DNA of 64,000 nucleotides. Source: Isoetes taiwanensis. Taxonomy: Eukaryota; Streptophyta; Lycopodiopsida; Isoetales; Isoetaceae. Where the stretch lies: contig JAJEKV010000288.1 of assembly GCA_021234155.1 (NCBI GenBank), forward strand, positions 340,268 through 404,267, in the 5' to 3' direction. Positions 1-9,468 of this stretch are shown piece by piece (positions within the stretch are counted from its first letter, which is position 1; every line of letters begins with the position of its first letter). The notes under the pieces are model-generated. The model was not told the origin of the DNA. It was given only the letters and a program-made list of their open reading frames with translations, and ran no database searches. The position numbers and the translations under genes are program-made.

Positions 1-280
1 TGATTCGCGCAACGGGGATTCACTCATGTATAACGGGGATATGCCATCTGCGTGCATGGGGTGGCAAAAAAACCCCCCTGTATACGGATCTTTAAAAGCA
101 AATTTTGACCCCTTTCGAATAAAAATTACCTAGGATAGTGCAAAAAATACCAGAAAAAGGACCCCCTGCCGACCGTATATGTACGAAAATGGGTCCAAAA
201 AACCCCCTTCCCGTGCATGCAGATGGGTTATACGCCCAAAACTGTGAACCCCCCCTTGGATTCGCGCCATGTCTTGCTTA
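1..280. repeat. Imperfect foldback at window edge
   Basis: The first ~80 bases and the reverse complement of ~170-280 share blocks (TTCAC, CCATCTGC-TGCA, runs of G beside runs of A/C). This gives a GC-rich imperfect inverted repeat around an AT-rich centre. It may be a MITE or foldback cut by the window edge. No target-site duplication can be checked and there is no coding potential. Confidence 0.3.
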
Positions 281-639
281 TCAGAAAACGGATTAATTTA
301 CCTCAAAAAGCTCTAGAGAAGGGGACAAAAATGGGTTTCACGCAAAATTAGGGCAACTTAAGCTGAAATAGATTAATACTGGGTGAAATCTCCCATATGT
401 GTGGGAAATCTTGCGATTTTATGCCATAACCACATTTAATGAGTTACTAACATTAATGGTGACCCCCTCTAATGTTTTTTTTTATTATTTTTAATTTCCA
501 ACGGTTCTTGAGATATCAATGGTGACTTTCCGCCAATTTTCACTGAGAACTCCAATTTGGGTGATTCCTCGATCCACTCTGAGTGAATTGGTGTCGATAC
601 ACAATTTTCGCTCCAAATTTACTAGAAGCTCTATTGACT
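281..639. other. Unassigned AT-rich sequence
   Basis: I see no gene here. It could be internal sequence of the minus-strand LTR element whose primer-binding site lies at 818-829, but no protein motif supports that. Confidence 0.3.
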
Positions 640-1000
640 CGATTATTTCTATCCTTAGTCTATAACTTAATCTAAATTATGACCCTGCTAGTGGGGCAAA
701 ATATTCTCCCACCTTTCGAGGTTCAAGATTGGAATTCCCATTCAACTCTTCACTAGGCCAGTTAGTTACCTATCTAGGGTCATGGCCAATGCTTGATCTT
801 GGCCAACCATGATCATCGCTCTGATACCATTATGACATTCCTTGCGAAACATACGTCGTATCGTCGTATATTTCGAAGAATATCCCCCATTCGATAGCAA
901 CTGTTGTATGGGCCCTCCGTCTAACTCGCGTCTGGGATGGCCAAACTACGAGTAGAGGAGTCGGAGGTGTCGTTCCTACCCATCCCCTATGGACACCTAC
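640..1000 (-). mobile_element. LTR/PBS junction of a decayed LTR retrotransposon
   Basis: GCTCTGATACCA at 818-829 is the reverse complement of TGGTATCAGAGC, the primer-binding site complementary to plant initiator tRNA-Met. It is followed at 832 by TGACATTCC, a plausible LTR terminus on the minus strand. The 190 bases to its left align clearly by eye with 15105-15292, which has the same PBS and LTR start. They are two copies of one family, both pointing left. The outer LTR end is not identified, so the right limit is approximate. Confidence 0.55.
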
Positions 1001-1445
1001 ATTAGACGAAGTGATAAACACATCAACACTAGCAATAACGACAGTGAGCTACCTCGAAGGATAGTGATATCCATCTATCTATCAACAACAATACAACAAT
1101 GCATAATGAGAGCTTCTACCAAGGTCCAAACTCCAAGGGAAAAAGCCGATGGATGGCTGGGGCCTCCAGACAGAACAAACCGAGTTATAACAATGACTTG
1201 GGCCTGCAATAAACAATGGCTAGGGTTGAACACTTCATTCGCCCCTCCTGTGCATACTTTTCAGATGGGTTGTCGTGACTATAACTTGCCGGAGACGCAG
1301 TCTCATAGTATCACCCAAGGAGATTGCTTCGGGTTGCATCTCCTTGGTCTGATGAGGTAGGACGGGTTGCATCTCCTCTTCTGAGAGTGCAATGGTTCCA
1401 TGGACAGCTAGAGGATCGTGCAACACATGTCCTTCACCGTGATCT
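1001..1445. other. Unassigned sequence, possibly remaining LTR
   Basis: There is no recognisable protein or RNA. It lies between a minus-strand LTR start and a plus-strand LINE tail and could be the rest of the LTR or old intergenic DNA. Two copies of GGTTGCATCTCC lie ~40 bases apart near 1334 and 1368. Confidence 0.25.
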
Positions 1446-1645
1446 TCTTTATACAAACTTATTGATTACTGACTGTGTAGTACGATGATTACTGCAAAGT
1501 TTTTCCCTATGAAACCTTCCGAGGCAGGTGTTTTTTTTTTATCCTAGTAGTAATGGTTGTACTAGCCCATTGTATGCGTCCCTTGGCCTATTGATCTTTG
1601 TAGACATTAAGAAATCTATTCTATTCTAGTCTATTCTATTCTTCG
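1446..1645 (+). mobile_element. LINE 3' end with (CTATT)n tail
   Basis: The sequence matches, in inverse orientation, 28292-28445 and 63467-63620. Shared blocks are a TACTGCAAAG-TTTTTCCC segment, AATCCTAGTAGTAATG-TTGTACTAGCCCATTGTATG, and a terminal pentanucleotide run CTATT. In the 28-kb copy the sequence upstream of this block encodes LINE ORF2 C-terminal motifs, so this is the 3' UTR and tail of a 5'-truncated copy. The tail is a microsatellite, not poly(A). Confidence 0.6.
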
Positions 1646-1814
1646 GTTCTTCTGTGCTTCTTTGCATTTTACCTTGGAGCTTCTTCCTCATCGATTCTAC
1701 TATTCTGGACAACCAGCTTCTCTCTGAATTTGCCCTGGTCCAAACTTTCTTGTTGAAATTCAATGGTTCGATTTAACAGCTGTGGTTTTTATGTTTCTTA
1801 ATAATAAAAAAGCA

Positions 1815-1900
1815 ATTAGAATAGAATAGAATAGAATAGAATAGAATTGTTTTTATCGTCCATGGAATGACAATTAAACAATTGTAAGGGAGAAATGTAC
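1815..1900 (-). repeat. (AATAG)n tract with LINE 3' UTR stub
   Basis: A run of AATAG units at about 1819-1849 is followed by TTGTTTTTATCGTCCATGGA, which resembles the TTTTTTAACGTCCATGG block beside the other (AATAG)n tracts. Read on the minus strand it is a very short LINE 3' end. Confidence 0.5.
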
Positions 1901-2599
1901 ACCATACTAACATACTATATTCATGTTGACAAGGGTATTTTGTTAATTTAACACACTATAGGGGGATTTTGGGTTATTTCCCTTTAAGCATTTAGTATTT
2001 CATTGACTCATGGTTGTGATTCACATCCTATGATTTCAAGCTCCAAATGGGCAACTGTTCAAAATGGTGCTAAAATACACATTGTTAATAGCGTTTGATA
2101 TTTTCATGCGATGAGTTTAAGCTTAAGATTAATAATTAATCTTCCATCTAGTAGTCTAGCAGAAATGCTTTCCCCAACATTCTACAATTCCATATTTCCA
2201 ATGCTAAAACTAGCCAGGATCTGGCAGTACCAAAGGCAAAGCATCAAATTCTATTGTGTAATTCATTATAATGTGTGCATCCCCATCCCTGTTATCAAAT
2301 TGCAATCTGGTTGGTCCTATGAAAGATTATGATGGAAGAACCCGTTTTTCCAACATTTTAGAATCCACATTTTCAATAATATGATAAGGAGGATCCCAAT
2401 GGTATTCCTCTGCTATGATGATCAGAATCCTTAAAATGGCTAGAAGACACTCCGTTTTTTGCAAAACTTATTTGCAGCAGTGATGTTTTGTATGCAAGAA
2501 ATGTGAAAGGCAGTGGTTTACCCCCCAATAAGGATTCCATTGATACATCACCTAGACTTACGGGTAACAAAATTTTCACCGATATGATACATGGCGGCA
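1901..2599. other. Downstream flank of ethylene receptor
   Basis: No independent gene is recognised. The part nearest 2600 may belong to the receptor 3' region, because a decayed copy of its last coding segment lies at 2630-2725. AT-rich sequence fills the rest. Confidence 0.3.
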
Positions 2600-2629
2600 T
2601 TAGCCAGCAGAGAAATATACATCTATATC

Positions 2630-2725
2630 TAAATTCGTATGAGTTTGCAGTGCCCCTGTGCATTTTGTGCAGTAATCTAGATAATGGGACCTGCAACAAC
2701 TGGTTTTGATACCAAATCAATTTGC
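2630..2725 (-). pseudogene. Degenerate duplicate of receiver-domain C-terminus
   Basis: On the minus strand the reading contains a QVPLSRLLHK stretch matching QVALSRLLQK at the end of the receptor's receiver domain. At DNA level 2660-2710 aligns by eye with 2812-2868 (the TAGTCTCGATAATGCAACCTG block and the TGGTTTTG block). It is a short tandem duplication 3' of the gene. It could be a dead exon copy or an alternative last exon; no clear splice acceptor decides this. Confidence 0.45.
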
Positions 2726-2787
2726 CTCCACTTGCTAGCAATGTAATATCACAGGATGATTCCCCATGCGAGTGAGTAAATATGCAG

Positions 2788-5114
2788 CTACCTCGCTTTA
2801 CCTTGCCCCTGTTTCTGCAATAGTCTCGATAATGCAACCTGCAAGTCGTTTAATGAGACTGGTTTTGCTATCACATCATCCATCCCTATTTGTATGCACT
2901 GCTCTAGGGTAGATTTGTCTGCACTTGCTGTCAAGGCAACTATTACAGGACGGTCCTCCATACGAAACATCTGTTGGATGCGTGCTGCAACCTCAAAGCC
3001 ATCTGTTCTAGGCATAGAAATATCTAATACCAAAAGATCAAATGCAACCCCAGGTGAAGATAATCTGACTAATGCCTGGTGTCCCGAGTCAGCACAAAAT
3101 ACTCGACAGCCCAACTTATCCAATAATTTCCTTGTCACCATACAATTTGTACTGCCATCATCAACGAACAGCACATTAAGGCCTGTTAAATCAATCTTAG
3201 GAGGCATCTCCCTTCTGTAGTTCCCGGTCTGCAGACGTAGACTGCAATTGGAGTTTTACAACAAAGGTAATTGTGGGTGTTTCAAGAGGATTATTTGAAA
3301 ACGTTAAATAACCCTGCATTAACTGTAAATACAAACTGTTAGTCTGTTGTACACATATATAATTTGAGAACCCATGCATGTACATCTATTTGAAAAGCCA
3401 TACCTGAACAAGTCTCTTACACATTGCTACTTCTAAGCCTCTGTCATCAAGATTTCTCGCCAGGCTGATGTCTGACCCCTCCGAACTCTGGGAAAAACAA
3501 GATGCAAGTCTTTCTGGTATCACTAAGCCAGCGCTTTTTATATCAGTTCTCACATATGCATAGCCATCTCCAACACTCCGGGCGCTGCCAGTGTTCTCAA
3601 TACTGAGAAGAACTGATACATGTCCCGAATTTGTAAACTTCACCACAATGCCCATTAAGTTCAAGGCAATTTGAAAGAGCCGCTTTGCATCACCAATGAC
3701 ACTTGTAGGAACATTTCCAATTTCAAACTTCAAACCAAGGCCTTTTGATTCCAGGCCTTGATGTAATGCGTTCACAGCCTGTTTCAAAACCGTAGAAAGT
3801 TCAAAATTCTGCAACTCTATATTGGGATTAGCATTCTCAGCTTGTGCAAAGTCAATCACATCATTGACAACAGTGGGTAGCAGGCTACTGCTTCTACTAA
3901 TAATATCCACAAGCAATTTATTTCTCCGGCTTAATTTACTATCTTCAAGCAGTGTTGCTAGTGCAAGCATATCATGCATGGGTGTTCGAAAGTGATGATT
4001 CATCACTGCTAAGAACTCATTCCTTGCACGGATAGCTGTGGCTGCCTCATATTTTGCTCGATGTAATGCCTTGTTTTGTTCGCGAAGACGGTCCCGTATG
4101 ATAAGAGAAGATTCTAGCACAGCAGCATGAGAAAGAGCTACAGCTATTTGATCTGCAAGCGCCACGACCATATCAAGCTCCTGCCGACGCCACTCGCGTG
4201 GAAGAAGCAACACTAATATTCCATAAGACGTACTAACCAATTCTGGAGTCCCATGTGTAAAGTTTGTAATAGGAAGCATAGGCAGTCTTACAGCAGCTAA
4301 CATCCCTGATATCCCTCTGTGGTTACTTGCTCTGGCCAAAAGACAATCAGGTTGCATAAGACGTGGTTGGCTACTATTAAGCACAGATTGCACAGTAGGA
4401 TCTGTTAATGGTACTGTGATAGCCTCTTTCACTGGCCGCCTGTCAAGCTCATCAGTTAACTCTAGAGCATTAGAATCCAAGTTTGGCATCCAGATCGTGC
4501 AATTTTTAAGACCAAGGCATCTCGGTAATTTAAATAAGGTGATATTGAGGATGGTGTTGCGATCAAGAGTGCTCCCAGATCTCATGGGTCAGCATTCTCA
4601 CATGCTGACCAACAGCATCTTTTGCTTTTATGTTGTCTATTTCCTGGTGAAGCTCTTCAGTCTTATGAATCAGATGCTGTTCACGAATCTTAACACGTAG
4701 CAGCTCTGGGATGATTCTGACTAAACTTGTTGCTGTGTAGCAAGAAACAAGTGCAGTAAGAACCTTAAACACTGTCTGTACAGTTATGATGCCAGCTGTA
4801 TTATGGGTATAGGTCCATATTGACACCAAATGTGTCATTCCACATAGCACTATAAATAAACCAAATTGAATGATAATGAAGCGAAAAGGGAATACTTGTG
4901 CACAGGTAAGAAAATAAATCAGCTCCAATGGTATAGAGAAGTAAGCCACTGCAATCATGAAGTCACCTGATCGCTGCCACCAAGCAATTCTTTCCACAAC
5001 CGTATCATCATCACAATTGCAATGAAAAGCACTGAATGTATTAGAGGCAGTTGCAAACATTACTATAATTAGCACACCCAGGGCACACAAAATTATATTC
5101 CATGAACTTTTCAT
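2788..5114 (-). CDS. ETR-type ethylene receptor (hybrid histidine-kinase family), two frame breaks
   Basis: Membrane (ER) ethylene sensor with copper-dependent hormone binding that signals through CTR1-like kinases. The N-terminal exon has three hydrophobic helices with DFMIAVAYFSIPLELIYF and FIVLCGMTHL; the Cys and His of LCGxTH are the copper ligands in this family. HVRMLTHEI then leads into a GAF region (STLDRNTIL..., WMPN). The kinase-like module keeps an H-box (AVMNHHFRTPMH), but its N- and G-boxes look degenerate (NLMGIVVKFT, DIKSAG). A receiver follows with FVDD, LDISMP, ALTAS and AKPV, so all key residues are present. The ATG at 5114-5112 is chosen because MKSSWNI starts the hydrophobic domain just after a splice acceptor at 5140. 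An 81-base intron (3403-3323) joins KRLVQ to LMQGYL in phase. Two one-base shifts, near 4575 and near 3215-3235, break the frame. They may be assembly errors or real inactivation; I cannot tell. Confidence 0.88.
3323..3403 (-). other. Intron of ethylene receptor gene
   Basis: Donor CAG|GTATGG (exon ends at 3404) and acceptor TATTTACAG|TTAATG (next exon starts at 3322) are canonical. Removing the intron keeps frame and joins KRLVQ to LMQGYLTF, which parallels the KR-V-LM-G segment of land-plant ETR proteins. Confidence 0.8.
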
Positions 5115-5140
5115 CCTTCTGCTGCCCCTGCGGAACTGAT

Positions 5141-5623
5141 CTGGAGAAAGGAAGGAAATCAGTGATTTAAAAAACCTCATACAAACAATGTCATTGAAAC
5201 AAACCATATATCATGATGTCATCCTTGTAGAACACAAGTGAAAATTTCAAGAAATCTCAGGCAATTAGCTATTGCCTATGATTAAGCAAGCTTTCAACAA
5301 CAACTGGTAATGCTGAAACGGATTTTAACTTTAAACAATGAAAACATCGCATATGTAATGATATTATCCTAGAACAGAAGTGGCAAATTTCAAAGAAACC
5401 TCAGGCAATTAATTATGACCTATGATTTGAACAGCTTTTCATTTCCTTAATAAACAACTTCTTATACTGAAATAAATTTTAGTTTCCTAACTTCTAACCC
5501 TCCAGAATTATCAAAATACAGTAAAGGATGCAACCAATAAGTAGTAGAACTTGTATGTAGTGAAGCCAAAGAAGATATTCAAATGATATAGTGACCACAA
5601 AACTGAGAAACAGAAGGAATTAC
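5141..5623 (-). other. Probable 5' UTR intron of ethylene receptor
   Basis: The acceptor CTTTCTCCAG|ATCAG at 5140 lies 26 bases before the start codon. A matching donor GCTAG|GTAATT sits near 5623-5624. The sequence between is AT-rich with stops in all frames. The upstream exon would be noncoding and extend toward about 6000. Confidence 0.5.
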
Positions 5624-6360
5624 CTAGCAATTGAATATCACGCTATATAGCTAACGCATTCCCATTTTCTGTGGAAGCTAGGTTTACATCTTCATTGCAG
5701 CAGCAGAACCCAAGTCGGAAAGCAGCTCAAATAAATAAAGGGCAGCACTGAATCTGGGCCAAAAGAGGCCACATCAGGATAAGCTACGCTATGCCGTGAG
5801 ACATCCAAGCAACCACGGCAGCGTCAACATGCGCAGATACATCAGTAACACCAAATTTTCATTTTCTGCTGACGCCCAAGGAAGCAGCCATCAAAAATGC
5901 AATAATGGGTTGTGGGCTCTGCTACAGCGAGGTCAAAAGAACGGAACGGAGCAATTAGCGCGTCCATCGGTGCCCTAGAATAGTAAAGAAAACAGATCTG
6001 ATCTGATTAGCTTTCCAGACTCTCCAAAAGCCAAATCAGAGCAAGTCCACTGTATTAGAATGGTCGGACTTTAGCCAGATACGCGTGATTCTACCAAGTT
6101 AGAAAGCCAAGTGGGTTTTCTGTAGCCATTCCTTTGCCATGGTATAGATTGTTTCCGAACTGCATTCCTTTTTTTCTTTTTTCCCTTGTTTGTTCCATGG
6201 TGGTTGATAATGACTACCTCTAATGTTTTATTATGTTCGTTTTTTCCTATCTTTATAGCGTCACGTTTAAGTTTTATTTGCAACCATTGATCTGGCGGAT
6301 ATTCTCGGTATTGTGCCAGATCAATGGCCATTAACATTTTGACCCCAAAATAAAAAACCG
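5624..6360. other. Upstream region of ethylene receptor
   Basis: This should hold the noncoding first exon (about 5624-6000) and promoter of the minus-strand receptor. I see no confident TATA box or regulatory motif. Confidence 0.35.
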
Positions 6361-6377
6361 CTTCCTATGGTGTCGAT

Positions 6378-6453
6378 CGAACACATGGTTGAAGCACAAG
6401 AAAGAAGCAAAATAAAAAAACACATGGTTGAAGCACAAGAAAAAAGCAAAACG
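6378..6453. repeat. Two-copy tandem duplication (~40 bp)
   Basis: CACATGGTTGAAGCACAAGA occurs twice 40 bases apart, each followed by A-rich AAGCAAAA. It is a short local duplication in noncoding DNA. Confidence 0.75.
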
Positions 6454-6913
6454 CGGCCAAAGCTTGGCATCGACCATCGCGGACTGGATCCTGGGCAGGA
6501 GTCCGGAATGAATTCTCCCCCAGTGGCCTGTGCCAAAACAAACAAAGAACCCTGTGTGAATTAACCCAATGCAATAAGACAGCTGAATTCTTCAGAGCCA
6601 CAATAACACAGGCAAGGATTAAAACTTAGGAATAATCTTAAAAAACAGCTCACACTTGAGCAAGGTTACACTGTTTCCACAACAGAACATGAAGCAGTCG
6701 TTATCCTCCCAACCGGATCCACGGCTCAAGGCAATTTCCCAGGGATTTAGAAAGGAAAGACTGATCACAGCTATTCTTCCCCAGCATGTGACCCATCACA
6801 TGCAAAACAGAATGAAGCTTTGAATAAGCCTCAAGAGATACCAGCAACAGAGATTTGGGTTAGCTCCAGCGACCAAGCAGGGGAGCAAAAGACGTCAGAT
6901 CTGCTTGCAACAC
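6454..6913. other. Unassigned sequence
   Basis: No gene, repeat or RNA is recognised. It would be the 3' flank of the putative secreted-protein ORF at 6914-7285. Confidence 0.3.
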
Positions 6914-7285
6914 TCAGAAGATAGTGCAGCGATGGAAATCGGCCCTGCAGATGTCGGATTGTGAAGCCGGATTCTCCCCTTCCTTCAAACTGGCCGATGT
7001 CAATTGTATCTGTGCTGACCTTTTCCTATCAGCAAAAAGGCATCTGCGATTCAGAAGGATGAGCTGGAGATGGATAAGCGATGGAGATTCATAAGGAGAT
7101 GGCGATGGAGGACAAAAGGAGATGCCCGGTGGTGGTGCATGCTGCTGCACATCAAAAACAGAGGCATAGGCATTAGACAAGCCTTCCTTGGCTGCCTTCA
7201 ACACGTTAAACTCCACACTCCATACTCCCTGTATTGTGAAGAAGAGATATAGCGCAGCTATTGCATGACACTTGATGGCTGCCAT
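6914..7285 (-). CDS. Putative small secreted protein with proline-rich segment
   Basis: A 123-codon ORF starts at 7285 in a good context (CCAATGGCAG). Residues 1-23 (MAAIKCHAIAALYLFFTIQG then VWS) have the shape of a signal peptide. An amphipathic stretch (VEFNVLKAAKEGLSNAYASVFDV) and a proline/serine-rich stretch (APPPG, PPSPSPYESPS) follow. After PYESPS another frame reads AYPSPAHPSESQMPFC and stop, which continues the Pro/Ser/Ala composition. The true C-terminus may therefore lie in that frame, with a one-base break here. I recognise no family; it could be an arabinogalactan-like peptide or a chance ORF. Confidence 0.4.
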   Translation of the reverse strand: MAAIKCHAIAALYLFFTIQGVWSVEFNVLKAAKEGLSNAYASVFDVQQHAPPPGISFCPPSPSPYESPSLIHLQLILLNRRCLFADRKRSAQIQLTSASLKEGENPASQSDICRADFHRCTIF

Positions 7286-7289
7286 TGGT

Positions 7290-7997
7290 TATCCCACACA
7301 CACATCCTTGCCTATCAGCGATGCTCCTGCCCTGCCCTGTGTCAAAGAAACGAAGAACCCTGTGCAGGAACCATGGCCGGGGGATTTCAACCTGCAGGTC
7401 GATTCCTGCAACAAACCCCCACCTACCGATTCTTGCAACCCCGTCGCCCACAGAATACACAAATAAAGGGCATGACCAGAAGACCTCCCTGGAAGCTCGC
7501 TGGGATCGCTTGGCACGCCGCCGAAAAAGGAAAGCAGCGTGCAATCTCATCCGTGGCCTAAAAATTTGGCTTTGGAAAAATCTTAAAATAGCTTTTCTTT
7601 CAACCATTACAAAAACATCCACGAAAAAGGGTAGTTGCAAAGCACCCAAAATAGCATAAAACACTGAAGCTCCTCTCACATGGCAAATTATACCCTTTTC
7701 AATACAATACTATACGGAAATCATAGTCCAAACCACTGCCTGAAAACCCTCCCCAACCCCAAAACGAAAATAGCATACTATATGACTACCTTTTATTTGA
7801 TCTTTTATTTTGATGGCTAAGGCAGTACCTACCGGTAGGGTCACCTAGGCTGCCATAGCCCACTTGCCACAACCCTGATCCTAGCAGTACGGTCGAATCA
7901 CTTGTCCATAGGCCCACTAACTCTGGATCTGGATGTAATTGTCATGGGCGGATCAACGCCTAGGATCCGGCCACGAGATGTACCTTGATCCTCGCAA
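7290..7997. other. Unassigned sequence
   Basis: ORFs of 60-157 codons occur on both strands at 7206-7679 but overlap each other and carry no motif. The DNA is more GC-rich here than around it, which favours long open frames by chance. 7680-7997 shows nothing recognisable. Confidence 0.3.
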
Positions 7998-8183
7998 TGG
8001 CACTACCGAGCGTCTTATTTAACAACCACCGTCATGTTTGAACCAGCATGAAATAAAAAAAACTCCGTGTATTTTTTCTCTCAATGTGGTTTTAACATGA
8101 CACTCACTAAAAAATTCGTTGTCCACAAAAACCTCGTGTATTTTTTTTGGTTCAAACATGACAGTGGACGATCGTGGCACTAC
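7998..8183. mobile_element. Mutator-like MITE with 9-bp target-site duplication
   Basis: The 9-mer TGGCACTAC occurs at 7998-8006 and 8175-8183. Between them a 168-bp element has inverted ends: CGAGCGTC...CCACCGTCATGTTTGAACCA on the left and the reverse complement CGATCGTCCACTGTCATGTTTGAACCA-type sequence on the right, with a small insertion in the left arm. A 9-bp duplication is characteristic of Mutator-like elements. There is no coding capacity. Confidence 0.7.
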
Positions 8184-8372
8184 ATCTAAGGTATTCATCC
8201 AATGTTGTTGCCTTAGCCGTCATCCTTAAACACGAGTATATCCATGGTATATCTGTGTCTTTGTTGTGTTAAAGCCGTATTACAAAAAACACACTGCATT
8301 TTTGTGGACTTAACGGATTTTTTGTAATTTACGGCTGGTCTAAATATGATCGCATCCAATATTTACGCCGAT

Positions 8373-8595
8373 CGTAAAGACTTCTTACCTTCAATTCTGC
8401 CATCGCGTCCAATAGGGCTTTGACACGTGGCGACGCTTCTTTTCCTGAAACATTGCAATCTCGCGTGCCGCTGTTCTACAGAGATTTTACTCCGCTTTCT
8501 GTTGTTTTTACTCGCATCCGGCTGTTTCTATCACGCATTCCTCTGATTCTACTCTACATTCTGGTCGCAGAATTGAAGGTAAAAAATTCTTTACG
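8373..8595. mobile_element. Candidate MITE with ~27-bp terminal inverted repeats
   Basis: CGTAAAGACTTCTTACCTTC at 8373 onward reappears inverted at the right end (GAAGGTAAAAAATTCTTTACG, ending at 8595). Match extends through CAATTCTG. The interior is 170 bases of noncoding DNA. No clean target-site duplication is visible, so the class is undecided. Confidence 0.5.
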
Positions 8596-8607
8596 TTATG
8601 CCAAAGC

Positions 8608-8689
8608 CCCTCTGCGCTCTGGCCTGTCAAGGTGGGCTCCGCGCTCCGCGCGTCGGCCACCTTTCCAGGCCAGAAAGCAGCCCAGAGGG
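8608..8689. repeat. GC-rich hairpin
   Basis: CCCTCTGCGC-TCTGGCCTG-AAGGTGG at 8608-8634 is complementary to 8657-8689, with a few bulges, around a 22-base GC-rich loop (GCTCCGCGCTCCGCGCGTCGG). It could be a small foldback element or a structured RNA. Confidence 0.55.
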
Positions 8690-8699
8690 ACTTTCCCTT

Positions 8700-9255
8700 A
8701 TACGTAGCCTTACAACAATGGCCTATCGTAACTGGAGCATTTGGTCCAAGCCATTGTGTGACATTGAGTTGAATCCATTGAATGTACACCTATGTTTGTC
8801 ACCTTAATTTTATAGAAATTTATTAGTCTCAAGTCCATTTCTCATCTTTGTCAATCAATCAATTGTCTTATTCTGCATAGAAGGATATATGGAAAACCAT
8901 AAGAATCTAAAAACCAAATGTGATAATAGAAAATGATCTTCAAAATGACGCCATAAAAGAAAAGCATTGGGATACTTCCACCAACCATTCCGTATTAGAT
9001 ATTGCTACATTTCAATTGTTACAATTTAACATCACTTAATTCAGAACCGAATTAAATGTTTTAAGTGGTTACTATCAATCGTTGCAATTTAACCGTCACT
9101 TAAGCTATAACTAAATTGAATGTTTTAAGTGGTTAATAGTATACACGAAGCCGACTCTAAAGTTGCTATCAAAATTTGATGCTACTTGTGTATGCTCGTT
9201 TGTACTATGATTCTTTTTACTTTTGGAGCTAGGGCTTTTGATGCCTTCTACTTTT
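8700..9255. other. AT-rich noncoding sequence
   Basis: No gene. Two related stretches near 9010-9070 and 9075-9135 (ACAATTTAAC-TCACTTAA ... AATTGAATGTTTTAAGTGGTTA) look like a degenerate ~65-bp tandem duplication. Confidence 0.4.
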
Positions 9256-9257
9256 TA

Positions 9258-9335
9258 GTCTATTCGGTAGAGAAGATTAGCATGGCCCCTGTGCAACGAT
9301 GACACGCATAAATCGAGAAAGAGTCCAAATTTTTT
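9258..9335 (+). ncRNA. U6 snRNA pseudogene (5' region deleted), fused to LINE 3' end
   Basis: The AGAGAAGATTAGCATGGCCCC block, the GATGACACGCA and AAATCGAGAAA blocks, and the terminal GTCCAAATTTTTT are the hallmark of U6 spliceosomal RNA, with about five substitutions. The 5' stem-loop is reduced to GTCTATTCGG and roughly 27 bases after it are missing. No upstream USE/TATA promoter is evident. The terminal T run joins directly to a LINE 3' end at 9336, so this is a retrotransposed copy, not a working gene. Confidence 0.85.
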
Positions 9336-9389
9336 CTGGGGGTCCGTCATATGTCCTCGTAGACGCTGCCGACGTGGCATGACGTAAAA

Positions 9390-9468
<79 letters not shown>
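9336..9468 (+). mobile_element. LINE 3' end with (ATCT)n tail
   Basis: CTGGGGGTCCGTCATATGTC...GTGGCATGACGTAAAA followed by ~20 ATCT units. The same block and tail occur at 29936-30023, so this is the conserved 3' terminus of a LINE family. Here it is attached directly to U6 sequence. Confidence 0.75.

Noticed and set aside
7206-7679. 157-codon minus-strand ORF and overlapping plus-strand ORFs
   Set aside because: Mutually overlapping open frames in locally GC-richer DNA, with no motif or splice context.
9258-9335. Functional U6 gene
   Set aside because: The 5' region is deleted, there are several substitutions in conserved blocks, no upstream promoter elements, and it is fused to a LINE.
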